A DNA stretch of 64,000 nt from Acanthaster planci. Lineage: Eukaryota; Echinodermata; Asteroidea; Valvatida; Acanthasteridae. Below, in pieces: positions 48,861 to 62,368 of this stretch (positions are counted from its first letter, which is position 1; the number at the start of each line of letters is the position of its first letter). The translations under genes and the position numbers were made by a program. Location: the NCBI RefSeq assembly GCF_001949145.1, contig NW_019091421.1:1214206-1278205 (forward strand). Direction: 5' to 3'. The notes beneath the pieces were generated by a model. The model searched no databases. It saw nothing but the letters and a program-made list of their open reading frames with translations, and was not told where the DNA came from.

Positions 48861-51739
48861 ATTTTAGAGTCAAACCACTACTCGTACTACTCATGAGAAT
48901 CAAACATAATTGAAGATACATCTACATCACTAAGCACAGGTGCAGTGCTACATGATTGCTGAGAAAATAAAACAACGGCTAGACAACAAACTCATGTATG
49001 ACGAGTGGTAAAATGAGTTTAGAAAGGTTTTGTTCATGAATATCATGGAACTTTTACTGATATCCCTGCATTGAGCAGAGTGGAATCACAGTTCAAGAAA
49101 GAATTCAATCTTGGCAATAGTCACTGCCTCAAAATCACTCTGGCCAACATAAAACCTTGGAAGACGGTGCACCGCAAAAACATCTCACCCCACCCACTGC
49201 TAAAATTGAGCTAGACAGCAGCGGGTTGCTCTTCAAGATGATATCCCAGTTTAATTTGCTGCTGCAAATTGAAAAAAAAACTTGATTGGAAAGTTGCTGG
49301 CCGTTAGCTAGCTGTGCTGATCTGTGGTTGGCGTCTGTCTGTCAGGAAAACTTCAGTTGTTAAAAAGCTTGTAGGAGTTGATGGGTTATGCAGATATGCG
49401 TGGATTTGGTTTACAGTTTGGAGTTGGCTAGGTATCTGTACGCCAGGTGTCTACACTGATGTGTTTTTTGGATTGGACACCACGTTTTTGGAAAAATAGC
49501 GTGCAAGATCTTTTCTGGGGTTTCTGGCTTCACCAGATTCCAAGCTGGAAAACAAAGAGTATTTCCTTTATGGTTTTACCAGAAAGTTTTCCTGGACTGA
49601 ACAAACACCAAAGTCAACATGTAACATGACCAATATGTAACACATGTAAGTCTGAGTGGACAGTCTAGAATGATCTGGAATGACATTCCAGGCAACGGGT
49701 GCTACCTGCTTCCTGGTACTAACCACCCAGGAAACAAGGGTGCCGCTGCAAGCTGATTTTCACAGCACTCTAGTCATGAATTCACAAGTGTCAGAACAGC
49801 ATGTCTTGTCAAGTCAACAAACTTGTGTGGAACATACATTTGCATCAGGGTGATCACGATTGCTCAGTCTTTTCCAAATCATTTCAGCCTCAGTCAAGAC
49901 TTCTTTGTGACACAGCTTAACAACTTAAGCACCTGGACAAAAACTTTTGGTAAGAGTAAAGCCTGGACGCCCATCTGAAAAGGGCTCTTTACTATGAAAT
50001 GTCCATTCTCTTTCCACCAAGATGACTGACGTCTGCAGTCACAGTTCCCCAGCTGGGAATACCTTCTTTACCTTGTGTGTGACATCATGAATGGCGATAC
50101 TTCTCAAGGTTATTAACCTCTCTGCCACCGAGGAAAACACAATTACAAATGGATTAGATTTATGATAAATGAAAATTCCAACGAAGCAACGTTTGTTACA
50201 TCTACAGATCTTCAAAGAAAAAAAAAAGGGAGGAGGAAAAACACACACACTGCTGTTTCTATCAATTCGTGGTTACTGACAGCTGGATCGGGCCAGCATC
50301 CAGATATATTTATGATTCTGAGACAGGCCCTGTGGCAGAAATGATGCATCCAGCCATCAGTGTCTCATCAGTCTTCAAGACCCCACAGCTAACAGTGGTA
50401 GAGGGGGATCTCTACTCATTCTGAGACAAGGTACCCAACGTACAGTAAGTCACATACATAGACATGCATGTATTTCCAGGGAGGGGACAAGGGCGCGCTT
50501 GATGGGTGAGTACCACGCTGGTTGGCTGACTGCAGCCTGCTGGGGGGTGATGTAGGATCACGTCCCTGGAGGAGAAACCTGCTCCATCCGGCGGGGAGAA
50601 CATTCAAAATGATGAGTGTAAAACAGCTTGCTCCTACATGTACATGATTTACTCAGAATTCTGGCTGCCTTTGAGACATGATATATTTGCTAACAATGTC
50701 AGCACTGCGAAGTACGAGCACATCACCCATTATCAAAGTGCTTTACCTTCATTTCCATGCATGCTGTGAACAAAAGAGGTACAAACGTATGCTGATCAAC
50801 AAGTTAGGTTAGTCCAATCTCCAGCACAAAACAATATTCTGTTACGCCTATTAGGTTGAGAAAAAATTGACTTCAATTTTGACTGGCATTCAAATTTGCC
50901 AAGCAACATTTCCTGCTATGACAAGTGACCAGAGACACCTTCTGGGACCAAACACCAACAAGACTGATGCTCTAAAATGTAACTCCACAAGAATATGCAT
51001 GTCCTGTGCTTAGAACTGGTTGTTAAATCTTTTGCTCAGCTGGTACAATTTGTAAACTCACAAAACATCATGTCTTGTTCAGATCTATGAGACTGCACTC
51101 ACTGTCACTCAATAAGCCCCGAGAAATATCATATCAAAACATCCGGACAATTTACAAATGCTTTAAATTCCTCAAAGGGCTTACATCTAAACTTTTGGAT
51201 GCACCAACAAAATCCCTTGTCAGAAATCACCCAGCATCATGTGCTTTGTATCACACTAGCCTGAACTTTCCTCAGTGAGGCCAGTTGGACCCAATTTACC
51301 CCTCTTTCCTCCATATGTGTACCATTTGCTGAGTGAGAGAGTTCTAAACATTGTGCCATCTTCAACAAAAATGGAGTCTTTTTTGGGGGGGGAGAATGGT
51401 GGGGTGTTCTCTTATTAAATTTTGTCAGACTTGGAAGGCAGGGATTCAAGAAGCATTGACAGCCAGCTGGTACAGATGCCTTGTTGATGCGAGATCAAGG
51501 TTGAAATTGGACAACTTCCGGAGGGCTCTCTGCCCGACCCTGCTCTGAGTAATGAGGCACATCGGGGGCTGGTAGCAGGCCAATTGGGGTGCAGGAAGAC
51601 TGAACTCAAACATGGCACCAATCGCCCTCACGAAGGAAAAAAAAAGATTTTCAACTCAATCAGAGTCTTCCCACCAAAACTGTCCAAATACAAATTGTGT
51701 AACTATACGATCGTATTCAACACAATAATGATTACATGA

Positions 51740-51880
51740 CAATGACTGATGATGATGATGACAACTGTGACAGTGGTGATGACCATTATAAGGATGTGGA
51801 TGCTAATGATAAGGAAACAGAAGATAGTGGCAAACTGGCGATGACAGAGGCAACAGAGACGGAGACGGCAATGACAATTA
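51740..51880. repeat. Degenerate GAT/GAC-rich repeat
   Basis: Begins with GATGATGATGATGAC and continues as imperfect GAY units. It creates an Asp/Glu/Thr-rich 64-codon ORF that is best read as low-complexity. Confidence 0.5.
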
Positions 51881-52642
51881 TGGCATTTTACAATAATCAC
51901 CAATCCATATTCATACAAATCACACACTAACAGTCAAAATGGAAACCGGGACTACGCATAAATGTACATGTATGATTGCATTCATGGCCGACAAGTGTTG
52001 ATCTCATCCACAGAAGCATACAATGTATGTATGGTACCAGACAGGTAAAGACAAATTTGTACAGTTTTTCAATGGAGAACTACGTCCTACATGTACATCT
52101 GAAGAAGATAATTTGTCTGGTCCACGTAAAAAATTCTAACTAGTAATTACTGCAAACACTTGATGTCTAGTGAGTGTCACAATTTAAAAATTCTTTCCTC
52201 AGAAAAAAAATCACTCAAACCATCTCTTTTTTAACTTCAGTGACAATGTTTTTGTAGGACAAAGCCTCCCTTGTTCCATCATATTTGGCCCCCAACACTG
52301 CCATCTATGGCAGCTTGTTGAAGCTATGGTAATTTATTGCTTACTCCATACACTGGTCACAGATGGCCAAGCACACACCTCAACACAGGTATAATAGCCC
52401 TTGCCTAATTTGCACCCTTGGGTACCCCCTGGGCCCCAAGCCACTGAATCCCTCCAACCCCAACACATTGATCAATGCTAAGAGAGTCAATGCCTCCAAA
52501 GTGACCCCTACTCCAATTCCCCCTCCACCCTAAAAATATTTAAGCATGGACCAAGTACCCATTTGCAACATTGACTACACTTGGCCTCCCATGACCTTAG
52601 GAACACTTGGATGGAATACTGGCCTATTTGCTTCACTGGCCA

Positions 52643-52747
52643 ATTCGGATCTCAATCAGTGATCCCAGAGCTGGTTCGCACTATCTATTAGGTGGGTTTC
52701 TAGAGTCAGTGCACCAACGAAAGATCACTGATCGCGATCCAAACAAA
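52643..52747. repeat. Imperfect inverted repeat, possible MITE remnant
   Basis: Left arm about 52643-52682 and right arm about 52711-52747 share GGATC.C.ATCAGTGATC followed by TGGT and GCACT in inverted order, around a loop of about 28 bp. Confidence 0.45.
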
Positions 52748-55700
52748 CTGGCGCTAAATGAGTGATACTCTGCCAGTTGAGAGAAGCCAGGATATTAAAA
52801 GTTGCCAACACTTTTCACATGGACTAAGGACGGTAGCAACAGGAAGTAAAAAGTAGCAGCAGTGGAGAAAAGAAAAGTTCCTGGGAAATTCACGACAACG
52901 TAATACACTGAGGGGAGTGTTGAGGGGTCCAGATGTTTTTCAGTGTAATACATTTTAAATGCACTCAAGCACTAGCTTTGTGTACAGGAATTCCGGCCAG
53001 AATTTGAACTTATGCTGGAGAAATACTCCAAATTATGTACAGTTTGTGGCTGATATCTGGCAGTAAAGAATGGGTGCAGTGCTTACAGAAGCTTGGACTA
53101 ACATGAAGTTACGGCAAAGAACAAGGTCCCACAGCATGCCAATGCAACCTTGTCTGAGTTTTCAGTAGTTTCTGCTCCATCCAGCGTGGCATTTTACTGC
53201 CACTTTCCCTGTCTTTTGTTCCTGCTCCTTGGTCCCCAACCTGACCCCCCTTTTTGTCCTGATAATTAACGCAGTGGTACCCAGGGGCTGACAGGTATAG
53301 GGTGGTTCCGGCAAATTTACTCAGTCCAGGAAGGGCGTTGGAATGCAAGTGGTGTAACTAATGAAACAACTTCCCCTGTAAATGGGGATTCACTGTTGAA
53401 ACATCTTTACCAGGTACTTGCGTGTGATCGCGACATCCATATACATGTACCTGTGGGAACAGTTTGAGTTGTATTTTTCTGTGAGCACAATTTTCACTGG
53501 AATTCAAACTAGGTCTCCCTGTAGTTTATGCCCAACCAAAGCTTCTTTTTATCGCTTGTTAAATTTCTTCTAGGTAGTTTTCACATTTATTTTTATTTTA
53601 TGTGTTTTGACTTGACTACATTGGATTCCATTCCACTGATTTCTTAATTTGCAGATTCTGCAGTCATTTTATAACGAATACTCAGGAGGAACTTCTTGAC
53701 TTGGAACTCAATCATGCTAACTTCTTTCCTGCACTAAATTCAATTAAACCTAGGAAATATATCATCTCATCAGATTCCACGAATTTAGTGCAACACACTC
53801 AGTAGAAACATTACACAACGGATGGACAGCATCCACACAAGAAAAAAAAAAGAGGCATGTGTTACATGCATTACCACAGAAATACCACCCTAGCTCCCTT
53901 CACCCGTTCAGGTTTCAGCGAACCTTCACCAGTCCATCAGCTGTTTCTTCAGGACTTTGGTCCAGGCATCTTGCACCCCTCACCGTCATCCCGTTTTACC
54001 AGTGCATCCCCCTCCAACGACAACCCACCACCCTGTGACATTTCCCAACAGTTGCGAAAATGTTCGTACCAGGCGAGAATTAACATCAACAAGGAGTGAG
54101 AGATATTTAAAAGTCCCGGCCGGTCGATGCAGAAAACACATTGAACCGGTTGGGAGGTGATACATGAAATCATACCACTCTCAGCTGTGTGTGCACTTCA
54201 TAGCCTCGAGTGATATCAGTCAGCACACCCTTTCTTTTTTTTTTTTCCCACTCAATCTGTCTGCGTCCATCCGATTGGTGCGCAATGCATTCCTGTACTG
54301 ATATTCCTGGAGGGGGGGGCCCCTCTCCCTCACTCTCTTCCCTTCATTGACAACACAGACACTGTCACTGTTCTTACTGGATACCATTTGATAGGTTGTG
54401 CAAAGAAAGTCTTGTTGTAGCTTCATATCGATACTTTTTCCAACAAAGTGTCAATTATGATCTTTCGGTGAGTATAAACGAGGGTCAAATGGAGTCCCGG
54501 GTACATGTACATGCATTTCGTGGAATGAGGGTGCGAGGAAAATTACTGTTGCCAGAACAAAAAAGTCAAATTAAAACTTCCAATATTACAGTTCTGATTT
54601 TTTAACCTCCAATATATGCAGGTGCAGATCTGTATGCAAGTGCGATTCTGTTTGTGCTTATAACGCAGAGGCTGACATGTCTCTGCTAACATTAATGTAC
54701 ATGTATGTCTTGCCTTGCACAACCTTAAGAGTGGGGTTCCCAATACACACACGTGGCAACTTATGAATCTACAGGTAGGCCCCCTTATTCTTTTGTTACA
54801 TGCACAGTAACTTGAAGGTGCACTGCTTTTTTGCCAATTTCAACATTACAAAGACAATTAACGTTACAAAGACAGGATGTACCGTACACCGTCACCCGGT
54901 GGTCATAATGAGCAACATCCCATTAAAGTTTTAATTCCAGTTCCCATTCAAAACAGCTGTAGTTCAGACCATAATTACAAATCCAAACAAGGAACTCATC
55001 AAGTCTTGTGACAGGAGAGTATGGAATTAAGTACAAGTAAGAGCAAAGCAGATGAAAAGAAAGTTTGAAATTTCATTTGTTGGGTCAGACGTGTTTATGC
55101 ATGTATACATGTGGTATACACAGGCATGCTTGTACATGTGCATGCAAGTTATCTTAAACTCTCCAGAGGCAGCTCCAGCTTAGTGTAATTTACAGGTGTT
55201 AATCTGTTGAATGCACATATCCAAATTAACTGGTTAATTACATGTTAAGCATGGACAACATAACTCATTCGGTAAGCGATTATGCATGGTATTTACTTTA
55301 AGATATGAGAAGAAGTTGAACGGGCATGCATGAAGTCACTCTGTTTGAAAAGATGACACTTTTCAGGTTTTATATCACTGACAGCTTAATTGTACATGAA
55401 CTGCCTGCTTTATTTAACTTGATGTCAGTGTGAATATAAAAGAAATTTGCATGGGTAAGGCCCAGGCAAAACCCAGTTTAAAGTTCACATCTCATCAAAG
55501 GTTGTGGATAAACCACTTTTGGGGAAGTAACGGCAATTTTTAAAAACTTGTGAACTATAGCAATACCTTTGGGAGCACGTCTGACTGAAGTGGTCTTCTT
55601 CATTCAGAGACAGATTTTAAGAAATTAGCTCTAAGCTATCTGGTATCTTTGTTGCAAAAATGGAAGTATTGACTGCAAAATGTAAATGGCATGCCTAAAT

Positions 55701-56511
55701 TCTTAACTTGAGGCAACATGCAATGCACCTATCTCTTCATCTCTTTGTCTGAAGACTCAGAGCTTCTCTTTTCTTTTTAGCAAGGCTTTTTTTTCTACTT
55801 CAAAACCACAGAAATTGACAGCAGACAGGAGCAGCAGCGGTTTGTTTCTCCACATTGGCTGACTTGAGGCCAGAAGGACCTATACAATGTTAACCTCCGA
55901 GCCCGACCTCTGCATTCCAAAGCACTACCACAACAGCTGTAGCGAGACTGACACACACGCGCACCCACTCACGCACAGCCACACTAGGCACAAGACCAGG
56001 GATGTGGCGGGGAGCGTGGGCAGTGGAAATGGGTGCAGCACTCTGGTCGCGTGCCGCTGATGGGGGGGGGACCACCACACTCGTGTACACACCATTAAAG
56101 GGACTTATGCAAGTATGCGTAATTAAAAAATAAGGTCAGTTTTGCCTTGTGAGCACAGTGAAATTGTGTTTTGGAAATGCTTGCTCGCTGAAAGTGAAAG
56201 CAAGTTTAAATCATATTTCTGGCCATTACGAGTTCTTGCGAGTCAGATTGACAGCAAATTTGAACTTGGACATGTCTCCTCCTTGTATCAAAATTTGAAG
56301 AATCTTTTCCAAAGCTGTAATAATTTCGGGCCTTTTGGTCAACTGGTGTACATGTATCTAATTTACCGGTACATGTATCTATACGTGTAGGTCTATGAGT
56401 AAATACAGTAAGGAACAGTTTTATGAAAAGTTTTACAATTTTCTTCATCAGTTTATCGGGGAGGAAGAAGGGTGGGACACTGCCTTTGTTTATGTCTCAA
56501 AATCCAGGACG

Positions 56512-56872
56512 AATAATCTTTTGGGAGTTAAATTTGAATAAAATCTGGTACACTTAGTTGTTTAAATTCAAGTGAACATAGGCCTAATTTGAATTCTCCA
56601 TACTAAGGACACTGTTGCTATTCCTCCTGACTTGGGGCAAGCTTTTGCTTAGTTACGTAAGAGACGCCTTGCACCATTACACTGTTTTCAATGGATAAGA
56701 ACAGCACAAAGGAACCAGTCCATTCCAGAGACGGTGGTCACTATGCAAAAGCTTGCCCCGAATACAGCAACAGTGTCTTTAGTCTGGGGAATTCAAATTG
56801 CTATGTTTGTGTGCAATCAGATTAACTCAGTGTACCAGATTTTATTCAAATTTAACTCCCAAAAGGCTTATT
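56512..56872. mobile_element. Foldback/MITE-like element with about 130-bp inverted arms
   Basis: Left arm from 56512 and the reverse complement of the right arm ending at 56872 match through TTTTGGGAGTTAAATTTGAA and TAAAATCTGGTACACT, diverge briefly, then match again at AATTTGAATTC, GACACTGTTGCT and GGGGCAAGCTTTTGC. The centre is about 90 bp and non-coding. Exact termini and target duplication are not resolved. Typical of a non-autonomous DNA transposon. Confidence 0.65.
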
Positions 56873-57970
56873 GATACAACAAATGACACAGATTTTTCTT
56901 TCAGCCTTAATGCAACTAGGGCCAGGGGTGAGAAACATGAGAAATGATGCTTAGAGACACCTTGGATTCATCTCTCAAGTCAAGCATGATTTGTACATTG
57001 GCTGTTCAATTTTAAAATACAAACGATGCCAGCCATGTTTACATTTACATGTAGAATTTTGTTCAGACTTCAACAAGCCGCATTATAGGGTAAATATTGT
57101 CAAGAAGATATACTTCCCTCGTAAATGACATTCCACTCGTCAACACATGTAAAACAATTTTTACGACATTTTTTTCCAGCTACGCAAGCTGTTATTTGAG
57201 GTCTACCGAGTTATCAACTGACTGAGTTTAACCATGGTCCATGTTTTAACGCACATTGTACATATCCCTAAATACCCACACACAACTTTGCCACATGGTC
57301 TGCAGACCAGAATCCAGTGCTTTTCTCCTTCATAAACGCCAACATTCATCCTCCATACTTTGAATCTATACACAGATGTGATTCTAGGCTAATTGGCTCA
57401 TGTTTAGCCCCTGTGTGGTAGCCCTTGCTCACAGCTTTTTGTTAGGAGATCTGGTGAGCATTGGGCTAACAATGACTGCTTTCCTCTTGACTTCTCTTCT
57501 GCCCTGTGTCCTCCTGTTAGTTTTATGAGTTTATAATGTCCCTTGGCAGCAACGCCACTCACTACAAATGCCGTGGTGTCATACTCAAATGTTTTCTACA
57601 GGAAAACATTCCTCCATGATATACTTTTACCACAGGCATGTTCAAGCATACAGTTCCTCCAGTGACCACCTGGTTTGGATAAACTAGAGGAGCAAAATAA
57701 CTTTGGAATCTTCTCCTAAAACTATCTGAAGAATTTATATCATTGAGTGTTATTAATACATTGGGCCCTTTTCCATTCATGGTGTAGTCCTTGGAATAGG
57801 CCTAATTTATTAATTAAGCACTGGATGCATCTGTACAAGTTGCAAAGAACCTGGGGACCTATGTAAGAAATAAACAAGATCAGCAGCAAACGACACATGT
57901 TCAGAAGTGGGAAAAAAGAGCACATGCATAGATGCACCTTCCATTCAAAAGTGGCGCATACATGTAGCTG

Positions 57971-58035
57971 CCCCTAACAGTCCCAAGTCCTCTGATTTCA
58001 ATATGATTTTACATACACACTAAGGGGGTTAGGGG
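57971..58035 (+). repeat. Interspersed repeat family B, copy 2, with short terminal inverted repeats
   Basis: 65-bp unit starting CCCCTAAC and ending GTTAGGGG, a perfect 8-bp terminal inversion. The core is TTTCAATATGATTTTACATA. The inverted copy at 61041-61105 shares the core exactly. Confidence 0.6.
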
Positions 58036-61000
58036 ATATATGTTACTGGCAACACTCTTCAAAGCTGGCGATTGGGAGTAGGCATATACATGTAAATATG
58101 GCTGCTGCTCTACAAACTGCGTTGACGGTGTCAGCAACTCCACAATTCATTATTCATGCTGTGTACAGGGGCGCGGAGGTGAGGTAAACACCTCTCTGAA
58201 GCGGAGATCTTGTAGAGCCAGCTCAGTCTTCTCCACTTAGCTTCAGCTGACCCCCGACTGCTGCTATCATGCACCCTTGCCGCAGGGGTCGTCCTAGGGA
58301 TGGGCAACACTGGAGCATCACTTCAATAATTCCTAGACCCTCTTGCCTCACCCTTTGAGTGTGTCACTGATAATTTTTCTGGCTGCTGTATGTACGCTGA
58401 CACGACATGTGTGTGGTTTGAATTGGGGGGGGAAGAAAAGAGTTTGCCTGCTACAATGTGGCACAATTTCAGCCACAAAGGATCAATTATGGAGAAAGCG
58501 GCAGGGTGTTTATGTGTCTTGGCTGAGGGGGGGGGCATTTTTTGGTCGATGACAGAAAATTGTTCACAATAGTTTTTGCAGTTGATATTTTAGCAAAGGA
58601 TCAATTAAATTTTTCCACTGAAATGAACAGCATGTTCATGAAGCATCAGAATAATCCAGCCATCACCATGAATCATTAGCAATCCTGAAACTAGATATAG
58701 CATAAAACTTCAAAACAATTCATCAAATACTGTCTTAAACTGCTGCATTTCTGGATCACTGCAGATTGGCTGGGTTTAAAGTCATGAAGTTCATGTTCAT
58801 GTATCAGTCACACTCCTTCGGTCCTCCGCACTTCGGTCCTGTGCATATCCTAGAGATGTGCACAGGTCTACCGGTGTGTCAGGTGCTGAATCTAATCAGT
58901 CGCATGCCACATAAGCAAGACTGAGATAATTACATCTAGCTCCCCCTCAAAAAAGAAAAGGTAAAGAAAACCTTTTAAGCGCTCTTATAGGACACCAAAC
59001 TTTTCACTACAAGCCAACTCATAATACATCATCCTCAAACATACATAAAAAGATAAAGAAGAGAAAAAAACTGGACCAAAAACTTGACACTGAGGTAGGC
59101 TCCTGCTTGAACAAACAAAAGCTGGCTGCCAAGGAATGCAGTTGCCATGGTGACAAAAGATGTAATTTATGGGGTGAGGACAGCCATGGTGATTCTGCCT
59201 TGACCTTGGCAGACATCCGATGAACTTTTTTTTCCTCTGGTGGAACCGTTTCTTCTTAAACCATACAAAGAGGAACTTGTTTATTGCATGCATTACTGAA
59301 CAGTGCTAGAGTAATCCATGACAACTTGTGTACATGCACCGGTTTACAAATGAAATGAAAAGGAAGTCTGTGTAGTACCTTCAACAGCTACTGCTATGCA
59401 CATGTAGTGATTTAAAACAGACTTACAGTAGGCGGATGGAGTAATTTATCGGAAACGTTCTACCTGACTTACAACTCCACAAGCATGTACATGTAGCATC
59501 TCAGCACTGAAAAGTCTCAGGTTAAGAATGCCCTTCAAAAGTGGTCCACTGTTACTCTGAGAAAACCCAATTGTTTTTAAGGGAACATTAAAGTTGTCCC
59601 CATCAGAACTGTCGATGTCGACATTTTTCAAAATAAGAAAATATTCTAAGATTTCTAATATGATGTAGGCGCTCTAGAGTCCACAGTGTCCTTATGAACC
59701 CAACTTCGTGAACACCTGGAAACTGCTTTGACTGACTACTGACCAACTGGAAGGGCTGCAGAAATAAATTGGGCCAATCGGATGCTGTAAACAAAGACAG
59801 AGTGAGTAGGCTCATCAAACGGGACAGACAGCCTGCTCTCCAAATCCACCTGATAAATGCCGCACCTAAAAATACCGGCCAGTTGGCTGCCTGCCCCAGA
59901 TGCACAAAGTTCAAAGAGATCCCCGGCTTGTTACCGGAGAGGCTTCTTCTGAGCCTGGCTGTCTGGTTGGGACACGAGAGGAAAGGGGATATTGCTGTCG
60001 TTGGTGTCTTTGTAGGGTGTCTACTGGGAGGAACTGATGCTGATACATGCATGGAGATCATAGCAAAATGCCAGTGGGGTTGATGCTGAGTTTTACCTTG
60101 AAAGCGTGAAAAAGAAGACAGAGCTATACTGGAACAAGAGGTTTCATTGAACCCTCCCAAAACATTTAAGCACACGCACAATGCAAGCTGCTTCAATTCC
60201 TACAGTAAACAGTAGGTGCCTGAAATCAATGTCAATAGTAGATTGTGAGTACTGAGAGAAATGATTCAACAGTGCACAACTTGAATTTTGGTTAGACACA
60301 GAAGCGAGACTTTTTCTTTCTACAGATCCCCCGGAAAAAAAATATCCGGCCCAGATGGTGGGCCAAATGGAGTAATGGATGAATTAGACTAGCATGGGAT
60401 TAGAATAATACCCAGACTGAGCAACAGATGATCGTGTCTCCTGGGCAGGTGCTGAGGGTCAGAGGGTAGAGGGACTAGGGAGGTAATAGGGCCCAGACTG
60501 GGGGGAGCAGATGTTGCAAGTCTGGTCCGCTTAATCCACCACAGAAGCCGCTGAACAAATGAATAAAGTACAAGTGCAATCTGGGCTCAGTGTGGGCTTT
60601 AAAGGGGTGTGTTTGTCCTAAACTGACTGCTATCAGCCATTGGTATCACGTAAACTCACGACTTGTGATTACCAGACACTTTCTGTCTTGGACAACTCCA
60701 ACATCTTCTGTTCACAAACAACGTATTTTTATCCTGGAAATTCGTGTCAGCATCCCATTGTCTCACACAGTCTGAAAAAAGCCTCAAGGACAAAAGTGTG
60801 TGAAAACGGCCATTGCATTGTTGACTTTCGACACGTGACATAGAGTCAACTCATGTAGATAGATGTGTCCACGTGCACGTAAAGAGGCACTGCATTCAAA
60901 CTTACGGGTACTCGAGGGCTGGTCTGACTAGTCTACTGTACAACAAAGAAGATAACAGCAGCAATGCACCAAACAAGTAGTACAATGTCAGAAGTTCAGA

Positions 61001-61040
61001 AGGGATCCAAGTATTCAGGGTGTTGCCTCTTTTTAATTTA

Positions 61041-61105
61041 ACCTTAGCCCCCTCGGGTGTATGTAAAATCATATTGAAATTGGAGCAATTGGGACTGTTA
61101 GGGAC
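61041..61105 (-). repeat. Interspersed repeat family B, copy 3 (inverted)
   Basis: Reverse complement reads CCCTAACAGTCCCAATTG, then TTTCAATATGATTTTACATA and CACCCGAGGGG, matching the 57971 copy in opposite orientation 3.1 kb away. Confidence 0.6.
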
Positions 61106-62289
61106 ATGGAATGTGTATAAGATGTCGGGCCTTCAGTGGGTAGTCTTATGTAATGAACATCTTGGTCTGGTTTCTTGACTGAAACACAGCATTCAACAGC
61201 AAGGCCCTACCAACAGTTAATACCAACTGAAGATGTATACTATTGTGGTCCATGTACCGCTACGTACCGCGCTGGTACTACAGACAAGCAGGGAGGAAAA
61301 TGAAGGTGTGTGGTGAAAAGGCAATAAACAGGTACCACGTGGGCCTGGAGACCAGGGAATACATCACACCTGGTGTATATCTAAGAAATAGGTCACTCAA
61401 TCCATTGGGTCAAAAAGCAGGTTAACAATCCAGTAATCCCGATATTTATCGGAAAGGAATTTAATATATATATCTACCAGAAGTGGAACACAAAGCCAAT
61501 TATTTAAGAGGGGCAACAAATACGGTACATGATGCCAGCCTCCATGTTCTCCTCAGCAGGCAGTGCACGGGGGGCACGGCCCCAGGACTTTGAGCCTCCT
61601 CTGTTTCATGGACTGATTTCAGGTGATTGCAATGCTGGATAATGTTTCTCAAATCATGTTCTAGCTGCAAGTTGCATTTCTAAACAATCACTTGATTGGT
61701 TACATTTTTTCTCGGTGTCCCTGAGGTGACTTTACAGCTTGCGGCTTTGGTTTTTTTTCTTTTTTTCCTATGATTCAGCTGGGCTTTTTATTACAGCAGC
61801 AATTTCACCTCTGACCGAAGCGTCATTTGTTATTTGTGAAGGCACGTCATCGCTCTTTTGTGCAAAAGTAAGGGAAGCAAAATTCAGCACAGCTTTAAAA
61901 AGTTTTAAAAGTAATAATGGCCGCACTGATATTCAACTGTCTCATCTGTATTCAGGAAAGGACCTGGGGAATGCCATTGAAAAGAAATGTCAGGCTTCAG
62001 AGAAGCACATGTTAACCACTTGCTGTAGGGTTTCCGGTACTGGCTACGTATTCTTTATACGCGAGGCCGGGGTCTACGAAATCGGACAAAGGGAACTGAG
62101 ACATGTAACAAAGACTGTACTTGTAACAAAAGACCAGGCTGCTGGGCATTACCGACATTTTTTCACTCTCAACAGTGGAGATATTCCAGCCTTATTTTGA
62201 AACAGTATACAACGGTTTGGGGGATTTAGCGCAAGCGGATTACCACCAGGGACAAAAGTGCTCCACCACCACAGTGATGAGCCACACAG

Positions 62290-62368
62290 NNNNNNNNNNN
62301 NNNNNNNNNNNNNNNNNNNNNNNNNNNNNNNNNNNNNNNNNNNNNNNNNNNNNNNNNNNNNNNNNNNN
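62290..62368. other. Assembly gap (79 N)
   Basis: Run of unknown bases. ORFs that cross it are not interpretable. Confidence 0.99.

Larger units (their letters stand above)
48224..62289. other. No supported host gene; repeats only
   Basis: Contains the second SINE and family A copies, a GAT/GAC-rich stretch (51740-51880), a small inverted repeat (52643-52747), the foldback at 56512-56872, two family B copies and several poly-G runs (54311, 56061, 58527). The longest ORF is a 197-codon minus frame at 59603-60196 with no recognised domain. Confidence 0.55.

Noticed and set aside
51736-51930. Asp-rich 64-codon ORF
   Set aside because: Product of a degenerate GAT/GAC repeat.
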